Notes: a model not told the origin generated them from the letters alone. A stretch of DNA of 64,000 nt from Blattabacterium cuenoti (GCF_014251555.1 NZ_CP059190.1:143377-207376); one strand, 5' to 3'; shown: positions 39,190-48,025, counted from the stretch's first letter. Translations and numbers: made by a program.

Positions 39190-40044
39190 TTATCTCACAT
39201 GTTTTTCTGCATGATAAGAAGACCGTACTAATGGTCCGCTTTCTACATATTTGAATCCCATTTCTAATCCAATTTCTTTCAATTCTTTGAATTGTTCTGG
39301 AAAAACAAAAAAACGAACAGGATAGTGTTTTAAAGAAGGTTGTAAATATTGTCCCATTGTTAGAATATCTACTTTAGATTTTCTTATATCTTTCATTGTT
39401 TCAATTATTTCTTCTTTTGTTTCTCCTAATCCTAACATAATTCCTGTTTTTGTGCGAATATTTCGATTTTTTTCTTTGATATATTGCAGGACTCCAAGAC
39501 TACGATCATATTTAGCTTGAATACGGATTTTTTTTGTTAATCTGGAAACAGTTTCAAGATTGTGAGAAATCACTTCTGGTTTAACATCAATAATTTGATC
39601 TATTATTTTTTTTTCTCCTTTAAAATCAGGAATTAAAGCTTCTATTGTTATATTTGGATTTAAATATCGGACTTTTTGTATGGTTTTTACCCATATAGAA
39701 GATCCCATATCTTTTAAATCATCTCGATTGACAGAAGTTAATACGGCATGTTTGATCTTCAATATCTTTATAGACTCTGCTACTTTGTTGGGTTCCTTCC
39801 AATCCACTTTTTCAGGACGTCCTGTTTTGACTCCACAAAATCTACAAGATCTTGTACAAATATTTCCCAATATCATAAAAGTAGCTACACCTTTTCCCCA
39901 ACATTCTCCTATATTCGGACAACTTGCACTTTGACAAATCGTATTCAATTTATGCAAAGAAACTAATTTTTGTAATTCATGATAATTTTTATTCATTGAT
40001 AATTTTACTCTTATCCACTTTGGTTTTTTACGAATGATATTCAT
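39190..40044 (-). CDS. lipA: Lipoyl synthase
   Basis: LipA is a radical SAM enzyme that inserts two sulfurs into protein-bound octanoyl groups to make lipoate, needed by 2-oxoacid dehydrogenase complexes such as the E1 partner encoded at 58-60.7 kb. Both clusters are visible: the auxiliary cluster motif CQSASCPNIGEC (about 37-48) and the radical SAM motif CTRSCRFC (about 62-69). The C-terminal arginine-serine segment GPLVRSSYHAEKH, which holds the third-ligand serine, is complete. The 284 residues are normal. It converges on the helicase gene with a one-base gap. Confidence 0.96.
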   Translation of the reverse strand: MNIIRKKPKWIRVKLSMNKNYHELQKLVSLHKLNTICQSASCPNIGECWGKGVATFMILGNICTRSCRFCGVKTGRPEKVDWKEPNKVAESIKILKIKHAVLTSVNRDDLKDMGSSIWVKTIQKVRYLNPNITIEALIPDFKGEKKIIDQIIDVKPEVISHNLETVSRLTKKIRIQAKYDRSLGVLQYIKEKNRNIRTKTGIMLGLGETKEEIIETMKDIRKSKVDILTMGQYLQPSLKHYPVRFFVFPEQFKELKEIGLEMGFKYVESGPLVRSSYHAEKHVR

Positions 40045-40112
40045 AATTATTTTTTTGTTTTTATTTTATCTTTATTTTATGCAATAATATTATAAAAATC
40101 AATTTTTTTTGA

Positions 40113-40120
40113 TAAATTTG
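40113..40120 (+). promoter_or_regulatory. Candidate -7 element for the Nif3-like gene
   Basis: TAAATTTG matches TAnnTTTG and sits 21 bases before the ATG at 40142. It overlaps the frame extension that would begin at the TTG at 40109, which argues for the later start. No -33 TTTG is at the right distance. Confidence 0.38.
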
Positions 40121-40141
40121 TTGGTGCAGGTATGTTTAAAC

Positions 40142-41245
40142 ATGGAAGTATTCGTAAGAGATATAGCTGATAAACTAGAAAATCTAGCACCTATAGAATA
40201 TGCAGATTCCTATGATAATGTTGGATTGATAGTCGGATCTTTTCATCAAAAAGTAAGAAAAATACTAATTACTTTGGATCTCACTGAAGAAGTTTTTTAT
40301 GAATCTATCAATAAAAAGTGTAATCTGATAATATCCTTTCATCCTATCATTTTTAAACCCATAAAAAATATAACTGGAAAAACATTTTCAGAAAGGGTTA
40401 TAATTTCTGCATTAAAAAATGATGTATCTATTTATGTTATTCACACTAATTTGGATTTAGTATGGGAAGGAACTTCTGATTATGTATCCAAATTGTTAAA
40501 AATTAATAAAGAAAGAGTCCTTATTCCAAAAAAAGAAACTATAAAAAAAATGATCACTTATGTTCCAGTTCATTACGCAGAAAAAGTAAGAAATTCTTTA
40601 TTTGAAGTAGGAGCTGGAAATATTTCTAATTATAGTCATTGTAGTTATAATTTTGATGGATTTGGAAGTTATATGGGAAACAAGAAAACCAAACCATTTT
40701 CTGGAAAAAAAGAAATTTTTCATATGGAAAAAGAGACTTGTATTGGTGTTATTTTTCCCTCTCATAAATTAAATCTTGTCAAAGAGGCTCTTTTTAAAAA
40801 TCATCCTTATGAAGAAGTAGCTTACGAAATTTACAATATTGAAAATGTTAATCCTTATATAGGAATAGGCTTCATAGGAAATCTAGTGAAAGAGATGAAT
40901 GAATATGATTTTCTTCTTTTTCTAAAAAATAGAATGAATTTTCCTTGTATTCGTCATTCTCATTTTACAGAAAAAAAAATTAAAAAAGTAGCTATGATAA
41001 CAGGTTCAGGTCGTTTTGGAATAGAAACCGCTATCAAAGAAGAAGCTGACGTTTTTATATCCTCTGATTTAAAATATCATGATTTTTTTAAATCTGAAAA
41101 TAGAATCTTGATTGTAGACGTCGGTCATTATGAATCCGAAAAAATCGCTAAAAAATTATTAAAATCTTTTTTAGACAAAAATTTTACTTCTATTTCTATT
41201 TCTGAATCAGAAGTTCAGACTAATCCAGTTAAATATATTTATTAA
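40142..41245 (+). CDS. Nif3-like dinuclear metal centre protein
   Basis: This belongs to the NIF3/YbgI family, which binds two metal ions through conserved His, Asp and Glu residues. Its biological role is unsettled; some members are annotated as type 2 GTP cyclohydrolase homologues. The metal-site segments are visible: DNVGLIVG, SFHPIIFKP, HTNLDLVWEG and the C-terminal DVGHYESE. The 367 residues correspond to the long form with an inserted PII-like domain (about 120-230), common in Bacteroidetes. It is followed after three bases by the coiled-coil gene, an arrangement also known in flavobacteria. I chose ATG at 40142 because MEVFVRDIADKLENLAP is the conserved beginning. Confidence 0.9.
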   Translation: MEVFVRDIADKLENLAPIEYADSYDNVGLIVGSFHQKVRKILITLDLTEEVFYESINKKCNLIISFHPIIFKPIKNITGKTFSERVIISALKNDVSIYVIHTNLDLVWEGTSDYVSKLLKINKERVLIPKKETIKKMITYVPVHYAEKVRNSLFEVGAGNISNYSHCSYNFDGFGSYMGNKKTKPFSGKKEIFHMEKETCIGVIFPSHKLNLVKEALFKNHPYEEVAYEIYNIENVNPYIGIGFIGNLVKEMNEYDFLLFLKNRMNFPCIRHSHFTEKKIKKVAMITGSGRFGIETAIKEEADVFISSDLKYHDFFKSENRILIVDVGHYESEKIAKKLLKSFLDKNFTSISISESEVQTNPVKYIY

Positions 41246-41248
41246 TTT

Positions 41249-42043
41249 ATGGTCCATAAAATACAAGAAGCTATCACTGTAGTAGATAAATTGAGGGCAT
41301 TATATAATCTTCAATTAATCGATTCTCGTATAGATGAAATACGAAAATTTCGTGTAAATATTCCCATGGAAATCCAAAATTTGGAAGAAGAATTAGACCA
41401 AATGAAAAAAAATTTAAAAAACGTTCATGAGGACATTCTTTTCATAAAAGAAAATATAGATAAACAAAACAAAAATATTAAATCTTCAGAAACATTAATT
41501 AAAAAATATGAAAAACAAAAAGATAATGTAAAAAATCACAAGGAATTATATTCTCTTGATAAAGAAATTGATTATCAAAAACTGGAGATTCAGTTGTCCA
41601 AAAAAAGAATCAAAGAATTGAATGTTAAAATTGATAAAAAAGAAGATCTTCTAGGAAAAAAAGAAAATATTTTAAAAAATAAAGAAGAACATCTTTTTCA
41701 CAAAAAAAAAGAATTGAATAAGATTCTCTTAAAAAACGATAAAGAAGAAAAAATTCTTTTGGAAAAATCTTTGTTTTTTTCCAAAAAAGTTGATAGTAGT
41801 TTATTAAAAACCTATAAAAAAATAAGGAATGGAGTGAAAAATGGAGTGGCTGTTGCTCCAGTCCAAAGAGGAGCTCCATTGGGTTCTTATCTAGCAATTA
41901 CACCTCAAAAATATTCAGAACTGATACAACGTAATAAACTTTTAATAGATGAACACAGTGGAAGAATATTAATAGATGCTGAATTAGCTGAGGAAGAAAA
42001 GAAAAAATCTTTTGTTTTTTGTTCTAAAAAAAAGAAAAAATAA
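41249..42043 (+). CDS. Coiled-coil protein of the C4 zinc-ribbon family
   Basis: Residues about 40-190 are a long, highly charged coiled coil. The N terminus (VVDKLRALYNLQLIDSRIDEIR) and the GVAVAPVQRGAPLGSYLAI segment identify the family usually annotated as C4-type zinc ribbon domain proteins. The zinc-ribbon cysteines are absent; the matching region reads IDEHSGRILIDAELAEEE, as I recall it also does in flavobacterial relatives. So this is probably the lineage form, not local decay. The function is unknown. It is three bases after the Nif3-like gene and six before the thioredoxin-fold gene, so the three are likely cotranscribed. Confidence 0.85.
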   Translation: MVHKIQEAITVVDKLRALYNLQLIDSRIDEIRKFRVNIPMEIQNLEEELDQMKKNLKNVHEDILFIKENIDKQNKNIKSSETLIKKYEKQKDNVKNHKELYSLDKEIDYQKLEIQLSKKRIKELNVKIDKKEDLLGKKENILKNKEEHLFHKKKELNKILLKNDKEEKILLEKSLFFSKKVDSSLLKTYKKIRNGVKNGVAVAPVQRGAPLGSYLAITPQKYSELIQRNKLLIDEHSGRILIDAELAEEEKKKSFVFCSKKKKK

Positions 42044-42049
42044 TAAATT

Positions 42050-42604
42050 ATGGTACGAACTTACTCTTCTAGTGAAATTAAAATTCAAATAAAAGATTTT
42101 AACTTATTAGAAGTTTCTTCAGGAAAGAAGAAATTTTTGAAAAATTTTTTTTCGGATAAAGCAACTGTAATTATGTTTATTTGTAATCACTGTCCATATG
42201 TGAAACATATTAATGCAGAATTAGTGCGTTTGTCTAACGATTTTATTCCGAAAGGAATTTCATTTTTAGCTATCAATTCTAATGATGCAAACAAGTATCC
42301 GGAAGACTCTCCGGAAAATATGAAAAAAGTACATTATTTGTTAGGTTATCCTTTTCCTTATTTTTTTGATGAAACACAAGAAGTAGCCAAATATTATTGC
42401 GCAAAATGTACTCCGGAATTTTTTATATTTTCCGGAAAAGGGAATTTATGTTATCATGGTCAACTAGATGATTCTAGACCTGGAAATAAAATACCAGTGA
42501 CAGGTTGTGATGTGAGAAATGTATTAAAAAATATTTTGAAAGGAACAAATATAAATCCAATTTTCAAATTAAGTTACGGATGTAATATCAAATGGAAAAC
42601 ATAA
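42050..42604 (+). CDS. Thioredoxin-fold family protein
   Basis: This 184-residue protein belongs to the thioredoxin/AhpC-like group with a CNHCPYVKHIN redox motif (about 44-54). The cis-Pro loop YCAKCTPEFFIF follows, and the family ending GCNIKWK is intact. Members are predicted thiol-disulfide oxidoreductases or peroxiredoxin-like proteins; the substrate is unknown. No signal peptide is evident, so it is probably cytoplasmic. It is the third gene of the Nif3-like operon, and its end overlaps the opposing DHH phosphoesterase gene by 17 bases. Confidence 0.88.
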   Translation: MVRTYSSSEIKIQIKDFNLLEVSSGKKKFLKNFFSDKATVIMFICNHCPYVKHINAELVRLSNDFIPKGISFLAINSNDANKYPEDSPENMKKVHYLLGYPFPYFFDETQEVAKYYCAKCTPEFFIFSGKGNLCYHGQLDDSRPGNKIPVTGCDVRNVLKNILKGTNINPIFKLSYGCNIKWKT

Positions 42605-43595
42605 GATTTATATGATAATTAGGAATAATATTTAAAAAATATTCAATGGATTCAGATAAACTTTTTTCTAATATACCTCCCGCTGCATTTTTATGACCAC
42701 CTCCTCCGAAATGCTTTCTAGAAAACAGATTCACATCAAAATTTCCTTTAGAACGAAAAGAAATTTTAATTGGAAATTTTTCTCTTTCTTCAAAAAAGAA
42801 AACAGAAAAAACAATATTTTTTATACCTAATCCATAAGTAATAATTCCTTCAGTATCTCCTTGTTTGTATGAATCAAAATTTATATCCGAAGCATTTATA
42901 CTTGTATAAGCTGTCCGATATTTTTTTATTACTTTTAATTTTTTCAAGGCTTTAGATAATAATTTCAATTTATTTTCATTATATTTTTCTTGCAAATGAT
43001 CATAGATGTAATCTATGTCAATTCCTTTTTCTATTAATTTTCCGGCAATAAAATGAGTTTCTGAAGTAACGGAAGGAAAACGAAAAAAACCTGTATCAGT
43101 CATTAAACCAACGTATAAACAGGTAGCTATTTCTTTATCTATTTTATCTAAATGATTCATTTTAGATATAAATCTGAAAACCAAAACACTGGTAGCTGAT
43201 ACTGTTGAATCAGAAAACATAAAATCGAAGCAAAATGGAAAAGGATGGTGGTCTATTAGTATTTTTTTTGCTTTCGAATATAAAAAAAATTCTCTTAAGT
43301 TTTTTATTCTTGATAAATTATTAAAATCTACAAAAAAAACATAATCAGAATTTATAATTTTTTTTTTTACTAAAGATTTAGTTTTTTCTGAGAAAACAAG
43401 AATATTTTCAGTTCCTGGAAGCCATTGAAAAGATTCAGAATATTCTGTTGGAGAGATTAAATCCACATCATGTTTCAGTTTTCTCAAATAAAATAAAAGT
43501 GCTAAAGAGGACCCTAAAGCATCTCCGTCCGGATTATTGTGTGGTAATAAAACGATTTTTTTTTTATTTTTTCCATCAATACTAGAAAAAAACAT
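42588..43595 (-). CDS. DHH/DHHA1 phosphoesterase (NrnA-like)
   Basis: The protein resembles NrnA, a bifunctional oligoribonuclease and pAp phosphatase that degrades short RNA fragments. Motif I is HNNPDGDALGSS, the DHH motif appears as LIDHHPFPF, and the DHHA1 domain ends with the substrate-binding GGGGHKNAAGG. The 335 residues are near normal, but the segment before motif I is shorter than in flavobacterial relatives. It is the last gene of dapD-tsaC-cca-DHH, seven bases after cca. Bacteroidetes lack Orn, so this is a good candidate for the essential nanoRNase. Confidence 0.9.
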   Translation of the reverse strand: MFFSSIDGKNKKKIVLLPHNNPDGDALGSSLALLFYLRKLKHDVDLISPTEYSESFQWLPGTENILVFSEKTKSLVKKKIINSDYVFFVDFNNLSRIKNLREFFLYSKAKKILIDHHPFPFCFDFMFSDSTVSATSVLVFRFISKMNHLDKIDKEIATCLYVGLMTDTGFFRFPSVTSETHFIAGKLIEKGIDIDYIYDHLQEKYNENKLKLLSKALKKLKVIKKYRTAYTSINASDINFDSYKQGDTEGIITYGLGIKNIVFSVFFFEEREKFPIKISFRSKGNFDVNLFSRKHFGGGGHKNAAGGILEKSLSESIEYFLNIIPNYHINLMFSI

Positions 43596-43602
43596 ATGTT
43601 CC

Positions 43603-45021
43603 TTATTTTTTTTTCAATCCTAATTCTTCTCCTTTTTTTAACATAAGAAGATAAGCAGAATGAAATTCATTAGATATTTTTCCTTCCAAAATAGAATCCT
43701 TAATAAAATTTTTTATAACCCCTATTTTTTTGCATGGATCAATCTGAAAAACCTTCATGATATCATTTCCTGATATAGGAGATTTCCAGTTTTGAATTCT
43801 ATCTCTTTCTTCTAATTTTTTAATCCTTTCCATAAGAAGATAAATATTTTTTTGATATTGTTTTCTTTTTTCTATATTATTAGTGGTAATATCAGCGATA
43901 CACAATTTCATTAAATCTTCTAGATCTTTACCAAGATCAAATAATAATCTTCGGATAGCAGAATCGCTCGTCTTATTTCCTATTAACGCTATGGGTTTAT
44001 AACTATATTGAATCATCTTTTTCACATATTTCATAGGACCACCTTTTGGAAGTTTTAAACGTTGAAATATATTTGGAACCATTTTTGATCCTACAAATTC
44101 ATGAGCATGAAAAGACCAACCTATTTTTGGTAAAAATTTTTTGGTATAGTATTTTCCTATATCGTGAAGTAATGCTGCCCATCTTAACCAAAGTGAATTG
44201 TTTTTTTCTTTACTGATATTATCTACTACTTGCAAAGTATGATAAAAATTATCTTTGTGTTTACATCCGTTTTTTTCTTCTATTCCTTTTAACAAAGTTA
44301 ATTCTGGTAATATAATTGATAATAATCCAGATTTATATAATAACAACAATCCTATAGAAGGCTTTTCAGATAATAGGATCTTATTAAATTCTTCTATAAT
44401 TCTTTCTGCAGAAACAATATTTATTCTATTTTTATTTTTTTGAATAGATTTAAATGAATATTCTTCAATCGTAAATTGAAGTTGAGTAGCAAATCGAATA
44501 GCTCGCATCATTCGTAATGGATCGTCAGAATAAGTAATATCTGAATCTAATGGAGTTCTTAATATTTTTTTTTTTAAATCTGACAATCCTCCAAATGGAT
44601 CTATTAATTCTCCATAATTATCACGATTTAAACTAATAGCTAAAGCATTAATTGTAAAATCTCTTCTATTTTGGTCATCTTGTAATGATCCTAACTCTAT
44701 AAAAGGTTTACGACTAGATAAATGATATGATTCTTTTCTGGATCCAACAAATTCGATTTTCTGATTATCATATTTTAACATAGCAGTTCCAAAACGTTTA
44801 AATATCTTTATTTTGGGATAAGGCTTAATATATTTAGAAACCTCTTCAGCTAATCTAATTCCCTCTCCTATAGTCAAAATATCTAAATCTTCCGATTTTA
44901 TTTTTCCTAGCAAAAAATCTCTAACATAACCTCCCACTACATAACTATCTTGTTTTACTTTCTGAGCAGAAAGGCTTACTATACGAAATATTTTTTTACG
45001 AAGAGCAGATGATAAATTCAT
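43603..45021 (-). CDS. cca: CCA tRNA nucleotidyltransferase with HD domain
   Basis: The enzyme adds or repairs the 3' CCA of tRNAs, which is needed because the tRNA in this window does not encode CCA. The nucleotidyltransferase domain shows GGYVRDFLLGK and the metal pair in SEDLDILT, followed by DFTINALAISL and the RNA-binding DPLRMMRAIRFATQL. An HD domain (LLHDIGKYY) follows in the second half. The 472 residues match Bacteroidetes homologues. It is cotranscribed with tsaC upstream, 15 bases away. Confidence 0.94.
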   Translation of the reverse strand: MNLSSALRKKIFRIVSLSAQKVKQDSYVVGGYVRDFLLGKIKSEDLDILTIGEGIRLAEEVSKYIKPYPKIKIFKRFGTAMLKYDNQKIEFVGSRKESYHLSSRKPFIELGSLQDDQNRRDFTINALAISLNRDNYGELIDPFGGLSDLKKKILRTPLDSDITYSDDPLRMMRAIRFATQLQFTIEEYSFKSIQKNKNRINIVSAERIIEEFNKILLSEKPSIGLLLLYKSGLLSIILPELTLLKGIEEKNGCKHKDNFYHTLQVVDNISKEKNNSLWLRWAALLHDIGKYYTKKFLPKIGWSFHAHEFVGSKMVPNIFQRLKLPKGGPMKYVKKMIQYSYKPIALIGNKTSDSAIRRLLFDLGKDLEDLMKLCIADITTNNIEKRKQYQKNIYLLMERIKKLEERDRIQNWKSPISGNDIMKVFQIDPCKKIGVIKNFIKDSILEGKISNEFHSAYLLMLKKGEELGLKKK

Positions 45022-45036
45022 GGATGAGAAAACTAA

Positions 45037-45618
45037 CTACAGACGTAATATTTTTACCTGATCTGAAACAATTTTTATAATAGAAGAGCTGCTATAATTA
45101 GCTATTTCTTTTCTACGAAAATTCACTGCATAATCTATTTTTTTTAAAATAGAAGGACTAATTTCAGAAAAGGATTTAGGAGCAGGAAATCCTGATACAT
45201 TTGCAGAAGTAGAAATAATAGGTCTATTCAAATTTTGGATTAAACAAACGCAAAATGGATCATATGTCAAACGAACGGCTAAAGTATTGTCTTTTCTTCT
45301 CAAGAAAGAAGATGCTATTTGATTCACATGATCGTACACTATGGTTATAGGTTTATTTTTTTTTTCAATATTATCAACAATAATTTTTCTAGTAAAATCA
45401 GTAATCTCTCCTACCAATTGATATAAACGGTCTATGTTTTCTACCAAAACAATCATAGATTTAGAAAAAGTTCTATTTTTGATTTTACATATTTTTTTTA
45501 TAGCCTGTATATTAAAAGCATCACATCCTACCCCCCACACAGTATCTGTAGGATATAATAAACTTTTACCTTTTTTTAATATTTCTACACTTTTTTCTAT
45601 TTCTTCGACAAAAGACAT
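45037..45618 (-). CDS. tsaC: Threonylcarbamoyl-AMP synthase (Sua5/YciO/YrdC)
   Basis: TsaC makes threonylcarbamoyl-AMP for the t6A modification of tRNAs reading ANN codons. The YrdC core shows YPTDTVWGVGCDAFN (about 23-37), KNRTFSKSMIVLV, and the RPIISTSANVSG segment. The 193 residues match the short TsaC form without the C-terminal Sua5 domain. Its start codon abuts the dapD stop directly, so the genes are tightly linked. Partner genes tsaB, tsaD and tsaE are not seen in the window. Confidence 0.93.
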   Translation of the reverse strand: MSFVEEIEKSVEILKKGKSLLYPTDTVWGVGCDAFNIQAIKKICKIKNRTFSKSMIVLVENIDRLYQLVGEITDFTRKIIVDNIEKKNKPITIVYDHVNQIASSFLRRKDNTLAVRLTYDPFCVCLIQNLNRPIISTSANVSGFPAPKSFSEISPSILKKIDYAVNFRRKEIANYSSSSIIKIVSDQVKILRL

Positions 45619-46443
45619 CTAAGTCACTAAATTATGAGTTCTTAATGCTTCATTTAAAGATGTTTTTTTATCCGTGCTTTCTTTTCTTTTCCCTATAATC
45701 ATAGCACATGGAACATAATATGTTCCTGAAGGAAACTTTTTGGGATAAGATCCAGGAATAACCACAGAATATCTAGGAACAATTCTTTTAAGTTCAATCG
45801 ATTCATTATTAGTTACATCAAAAATTTTAGTAGAACCAGTTAAAACAACATTTGCTCCTAAAACAGCTCCTTTTTCTATCAAAACTCCTTCTACCAAAAT
45901 ACACCTAGATCCAACAAAAACATCATCCTCAATAATGACAGGATGAGCTTGTAAAGGTTCTAAAACTCCCCCTATTCCAACTCCACCGCTTATATGGACA
46001 CGACGACCAACTTGAGCACAACTTCCCACTGTTGCCCATGTATCTATCATGGTTCCTTCTCCTATATATGCGCCTATATTAACGTAAGAAGGCATAAGAA
46101 TAACTCCAGGCGATATATATGAACCATAACGTGCTATAGCATGAGGGACGACGCGTACCTTCTTTTCTTTAAACTTATTTTTTATAGGGATTTTGTCATA
46201 AAATTCTAATGGACCTAATTCTATAACATTCATTTCTTTAACAGAGAAATACATTATAATTGCTTTTTTTACCCATTCATTGAGGATCCACTTTCCATTT
46301 AAAAAATCTGAAACTCTGATTAATCCATTTTCTAAATGGTCAATAACCTGAATAACTATGTTCTTGATATTCTCGTTATCTGTGCACGAATTTTTTTGAT
46401 TCCAAGCTTTTTCTATCTCTAATTTTAGTTTATTTACTTTCAT
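45619..46443 (-). CDS. dapD: Tetrahydrodipicolinate N-succinyltransferase
   Basis: DapD succinylates tetrahydrodipicolinate in the succinylase branch of diaminopimelate and lysine synthesis. The C-terminal left-handed beta-helix is built of hexapeptide-like repeats (GVILMPSYVNIGAYIGEGTM, VGSCAQVGRRVHISGGVGIGG, IIEDDVFVGSRCILVEG). The 274 residues are normal. It leads the four-gene operon and has a well-formed Bacteroidetes promoter. Lysine is among the amino acids such symbionts give the host. Confidence 0.96.
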   Translation of the reverse strand: MKVNKLKLEIEKAWNQKNSCTDNENIKNIVIQVIDHLENGLIRVSDFLNGKWILNEWVKKAIIMYFSVKEMNVIELGPLEFYDKIPIKNKFKEKKVRVVPHAIARYGSYISPGVILMPSYVNIGAYIGEGTMIDTWATVGSCAQVGRRVHISGGVGIGGVLEPLQAHPVIIEDDVFVGSRCILVEGVLIEKGAVLGANVVLTGSTKIFDVTNNESIELKRIVPRYSVVIPGSYPKKFPSGTYYVPCAMIIGKRKESTDKKTSLNEALRTHNLVT

Positions 46444-46463
46444 ATATAAAGGTTGATCAAAAA

Positions 46464-46493
46464 CAAAAGTAGTAAAATAAAATAAGATAACAA
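46464..46493 (-). promoter_or_regulatory. dapD promoter (-7 TACTTTTG, -33 TTG)
   Basis: On the minus strand, TTG (46491-46493) and TACTTTTG (46464-46471) are separated by 19 bases, an ideal Bacteroidetes arrangement. Transcription would start around 46457, giving a leader of about 14 bases before the dapD ATG. This is the best-formed promoter in the window. Confidence 0.62.
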
Positions 46494-46496
46494 GTA

Positions 46497-46504
46497 TATA
46501 TTTG
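46497..46504 (+). promoter_or_regulatory. Candidate -7 element of the ruvX promoter
   Basis: TATATTTG matches TAnnTTTG and lies 24 bases before the ruvX ATG. Together with the dapD promoter it makes a compact divergent promoter pair in an 85-base gap. A matching -33 is not evident. Confidence 0.42.
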
Positions 46505-46528
46505 TTTTAGAACAATTGCATTATAATA

Positions 46529-46953
46529 ATGGCAAAAATATTGGGAATAGATTATGGAAAAGTGATAACAGGTTTATCTATAACAGATAATGAACAAATA
46601 TTTGCATTTGGATTAGATGCTATTCCAACTAAAAAATTAATGAATTTTTTAAAATCGTTTTTATCTCATGAGAAAATAGATGAAATAGTTATAGGTTTAC
46701 CAAAAAGATTGAACAACCAAAAAGAGACATTAATAGAAACAGATATTCAAATATTTATAAATAAATTTCGTATAAGATATCCTCATATTTTGATAAAAAG
46801 ATTAGATGAACGTTTTACATCTAAAATGGCTTTTAATACTATGATAGAATTAGGTTTAAAAAAAAAAAAAGAAGAAAAAAAGTAATTTTAAACCAAATTA
46901 GTGCCACTATTATTTTACAGTCTTATCTCGCAAAAAAAGAAAAAGAAAACTAA
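46529..46953 (+). CDS. ruvX: RuvX/YqgF-family protein, C terminus shifted out of frame at an A13 tract
   Basis: The protein is a YqgF/RuvX RNase H-like nuclease, implicated in 16S rRNA 5' maturation and called a putative Holliday resolvase. The N-terminal catalytic motif is LGIDYGKVITGLSITD, with Glu and Asp motifs in EIVIGLPKRLN and LDERFTSKMAF. In the genomic frame a run of 13 A (46858-46870) leads to a stop at 46885, giving 118 residues. With one extra A the frame continues through ISATIILQSYLAKKEKEN to TAA at 46951-46953, giving 141 residues. The restored tail has the family motif ISAT at the expected 13-residue distance after the conserved GL. The restored stop is three bases before def. 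Either slippage, recent decay or a sequencing error explains it. Confidence 0.88.
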
Positions 46954-46956
46954 TTT

Positions 46957-47478
46957 ATGGTATTACCTATAATTCTTTATGGAAATCCTATTTTAAGAAA
47001 AAAATGTGTAGACATAGATTTGTCTTATTGTAAAAAAAGAATCAATCAATTAATAAAAGATATGTTTGAAACTATACATCAAGCAAAAGGAATAGGATTG
47101 GCTGCTCCTCAAATTGGAAAAAATATACGACTGTTTATAGTCGATACTCCTTATTTAAATGGAAAAGACAATTATAAAGAAGTTTTTATTAATGCTAAAA
47201 TATTAAAAATTCATGGAAAAGAGTTCAAATTTAATGAAGGATGTCTTAGCATTCCTGGAATAATGGGACATGTAAAGAGAAAATCTAATGTTTTGATTGA
47301 ATATTATGATCATAATTGGAAAAAACAAAAGAAAACCTTGACAGGAATATGTGCTAGAGTTATTCTGCATGAATATGATCATCTTGAAGGGAAACTTTTT
47401 ATAGATTACTTTTCTTCTACGAAGAAAAAAATAATAGAAAAAAAATTGATTAGTTTATCAGAAAAAAGTTCTTCATAA
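46957..47478 (+). CDS. def: Peptide deformylase
   Basis: Def removes the formyl group from nascent protein N termini. The three family motifs are present: [19 protein letters not shown] (metal Cys) and the zinc motif HEYDHLEG. The 173 residues are normal; the N terminus [16 protein letters not shown] is typical. It begins three bases after the restored ruvX stop, which supports ruvX normally being read to 46953 in the operon. Its end overlaps the opposing rplT end by six bases. Confidence 0.96.
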   Translation: MVLPIILYGNPILRKKCVDIDLSYCKKRINQLIKDMFETIHQAKGIGLAAPQIGKNIRLFIVDTPYLNGKDNYKEVFINAKILKIHGKEFKFNEGCLSIPGIMGHVKRKSNVLIEYYDHNWKKQKKTLTGICARVILHEYDHLEGKLFIDYFSSTKKKIIEKKLISLSEKSSS

Positions 47479-47820
47479 ATAAACATGATCTACTATTTTT
47501 TTGAAACTATTAGGCTCATTCATAGAAAAATCAGAAAGTATTTTTCTATTTATTTTAATTTTCTTATCTGATAATTTTTTCATAAACTCAGAGTAAGATT
47601 TTCCATATTGACGCACTCCTGCATTAATGCGTTGGATCCAAAGAGATCTGAAATTTCTTTTCTTTTTCTTTCTTCCTGAAAAAGCATAAACAAAAGATTT
47701 TTCTACGGCATTTTTAGCAACTGTATAAACTTTACTCCTTGATCCATAAAAACCTTTTGCTAATTTGAGTATTTTCTTTCGTCTTCGTCTAGAGGAAACT
47801 GCATTTGTAGATCTGGGCAT
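47473..47820 (-). CDS. rplT: 50S ribosomal protein L20
   Basis: L20 binds 23S rRNA early in assembly of the large subunit. The 115-residue protein is very basic and carries the family segments [35 protein letters not shown] and RKILSDFSM. It lies 12 bases after rpmI in the conserved thrS-infC-rpmI-rplT order. In E. coli L20 represses this operon; no equivalent structured leader could be recognised here. Confidence 0.97.
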   Translation of the reverse strand: MPRSTNAVSSRRRRKKILKLAKGFYGSRSKVYTVAKNAVEKSFVYAFSGRKKKKRNFRSLWIQRINAGVRQYGKSYSEFMKKLSDKKIKINRKILSDFSMNEPNSFKKIVDHVYL

Positions 47821-47832
47821 AATTCATAATTT

Positions 47833-48021
47833 TTATATCTGTTTTTTTATATTCTGTTGATCTGATTTATTCAATAGAGTAAATCTAGAAAGATGACGTT
47901 TTCTTTTTTTTGATTTTTTAGTTAAAAGATGATTTTTGAATGCATGTTTTTTTTTTATATATCCATTCGCCGTTTTTTTAAATCTTTTTTTTGATCCGGA
48001 TTTTGTTTTTAATTTCTGCAT
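47833..48021 (-). CDS. rpmI: 50S ribosomal protein L35
   Basis: This small basic protein (62 residues) matches L35: [23 protein letters not shown] at the N terminus and the histidine/arginine-rich [11 protein letters not shown] near the end. It lies four bases after infC and 12 before rplT. The lysine content is higher than in free-living relatives, as expected from AT bias. Confidence 0.96.
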   Translation of the reverse strand: MQKLKTKSGSKKRFKKTANGYIKKKHAFKNHLLTKKSKKRKRHLSRFTLLNKSDQQNIKKQI

Positions 48022-48025
48022 GATA

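Noticed and set aside
41249-42043. Decayed zinc ribbon in the coiled-coil protein
   Set aside because: The EHSGRIL form without cysteines seems to be the normal flavobacterial version of the family, so it is not local decay.
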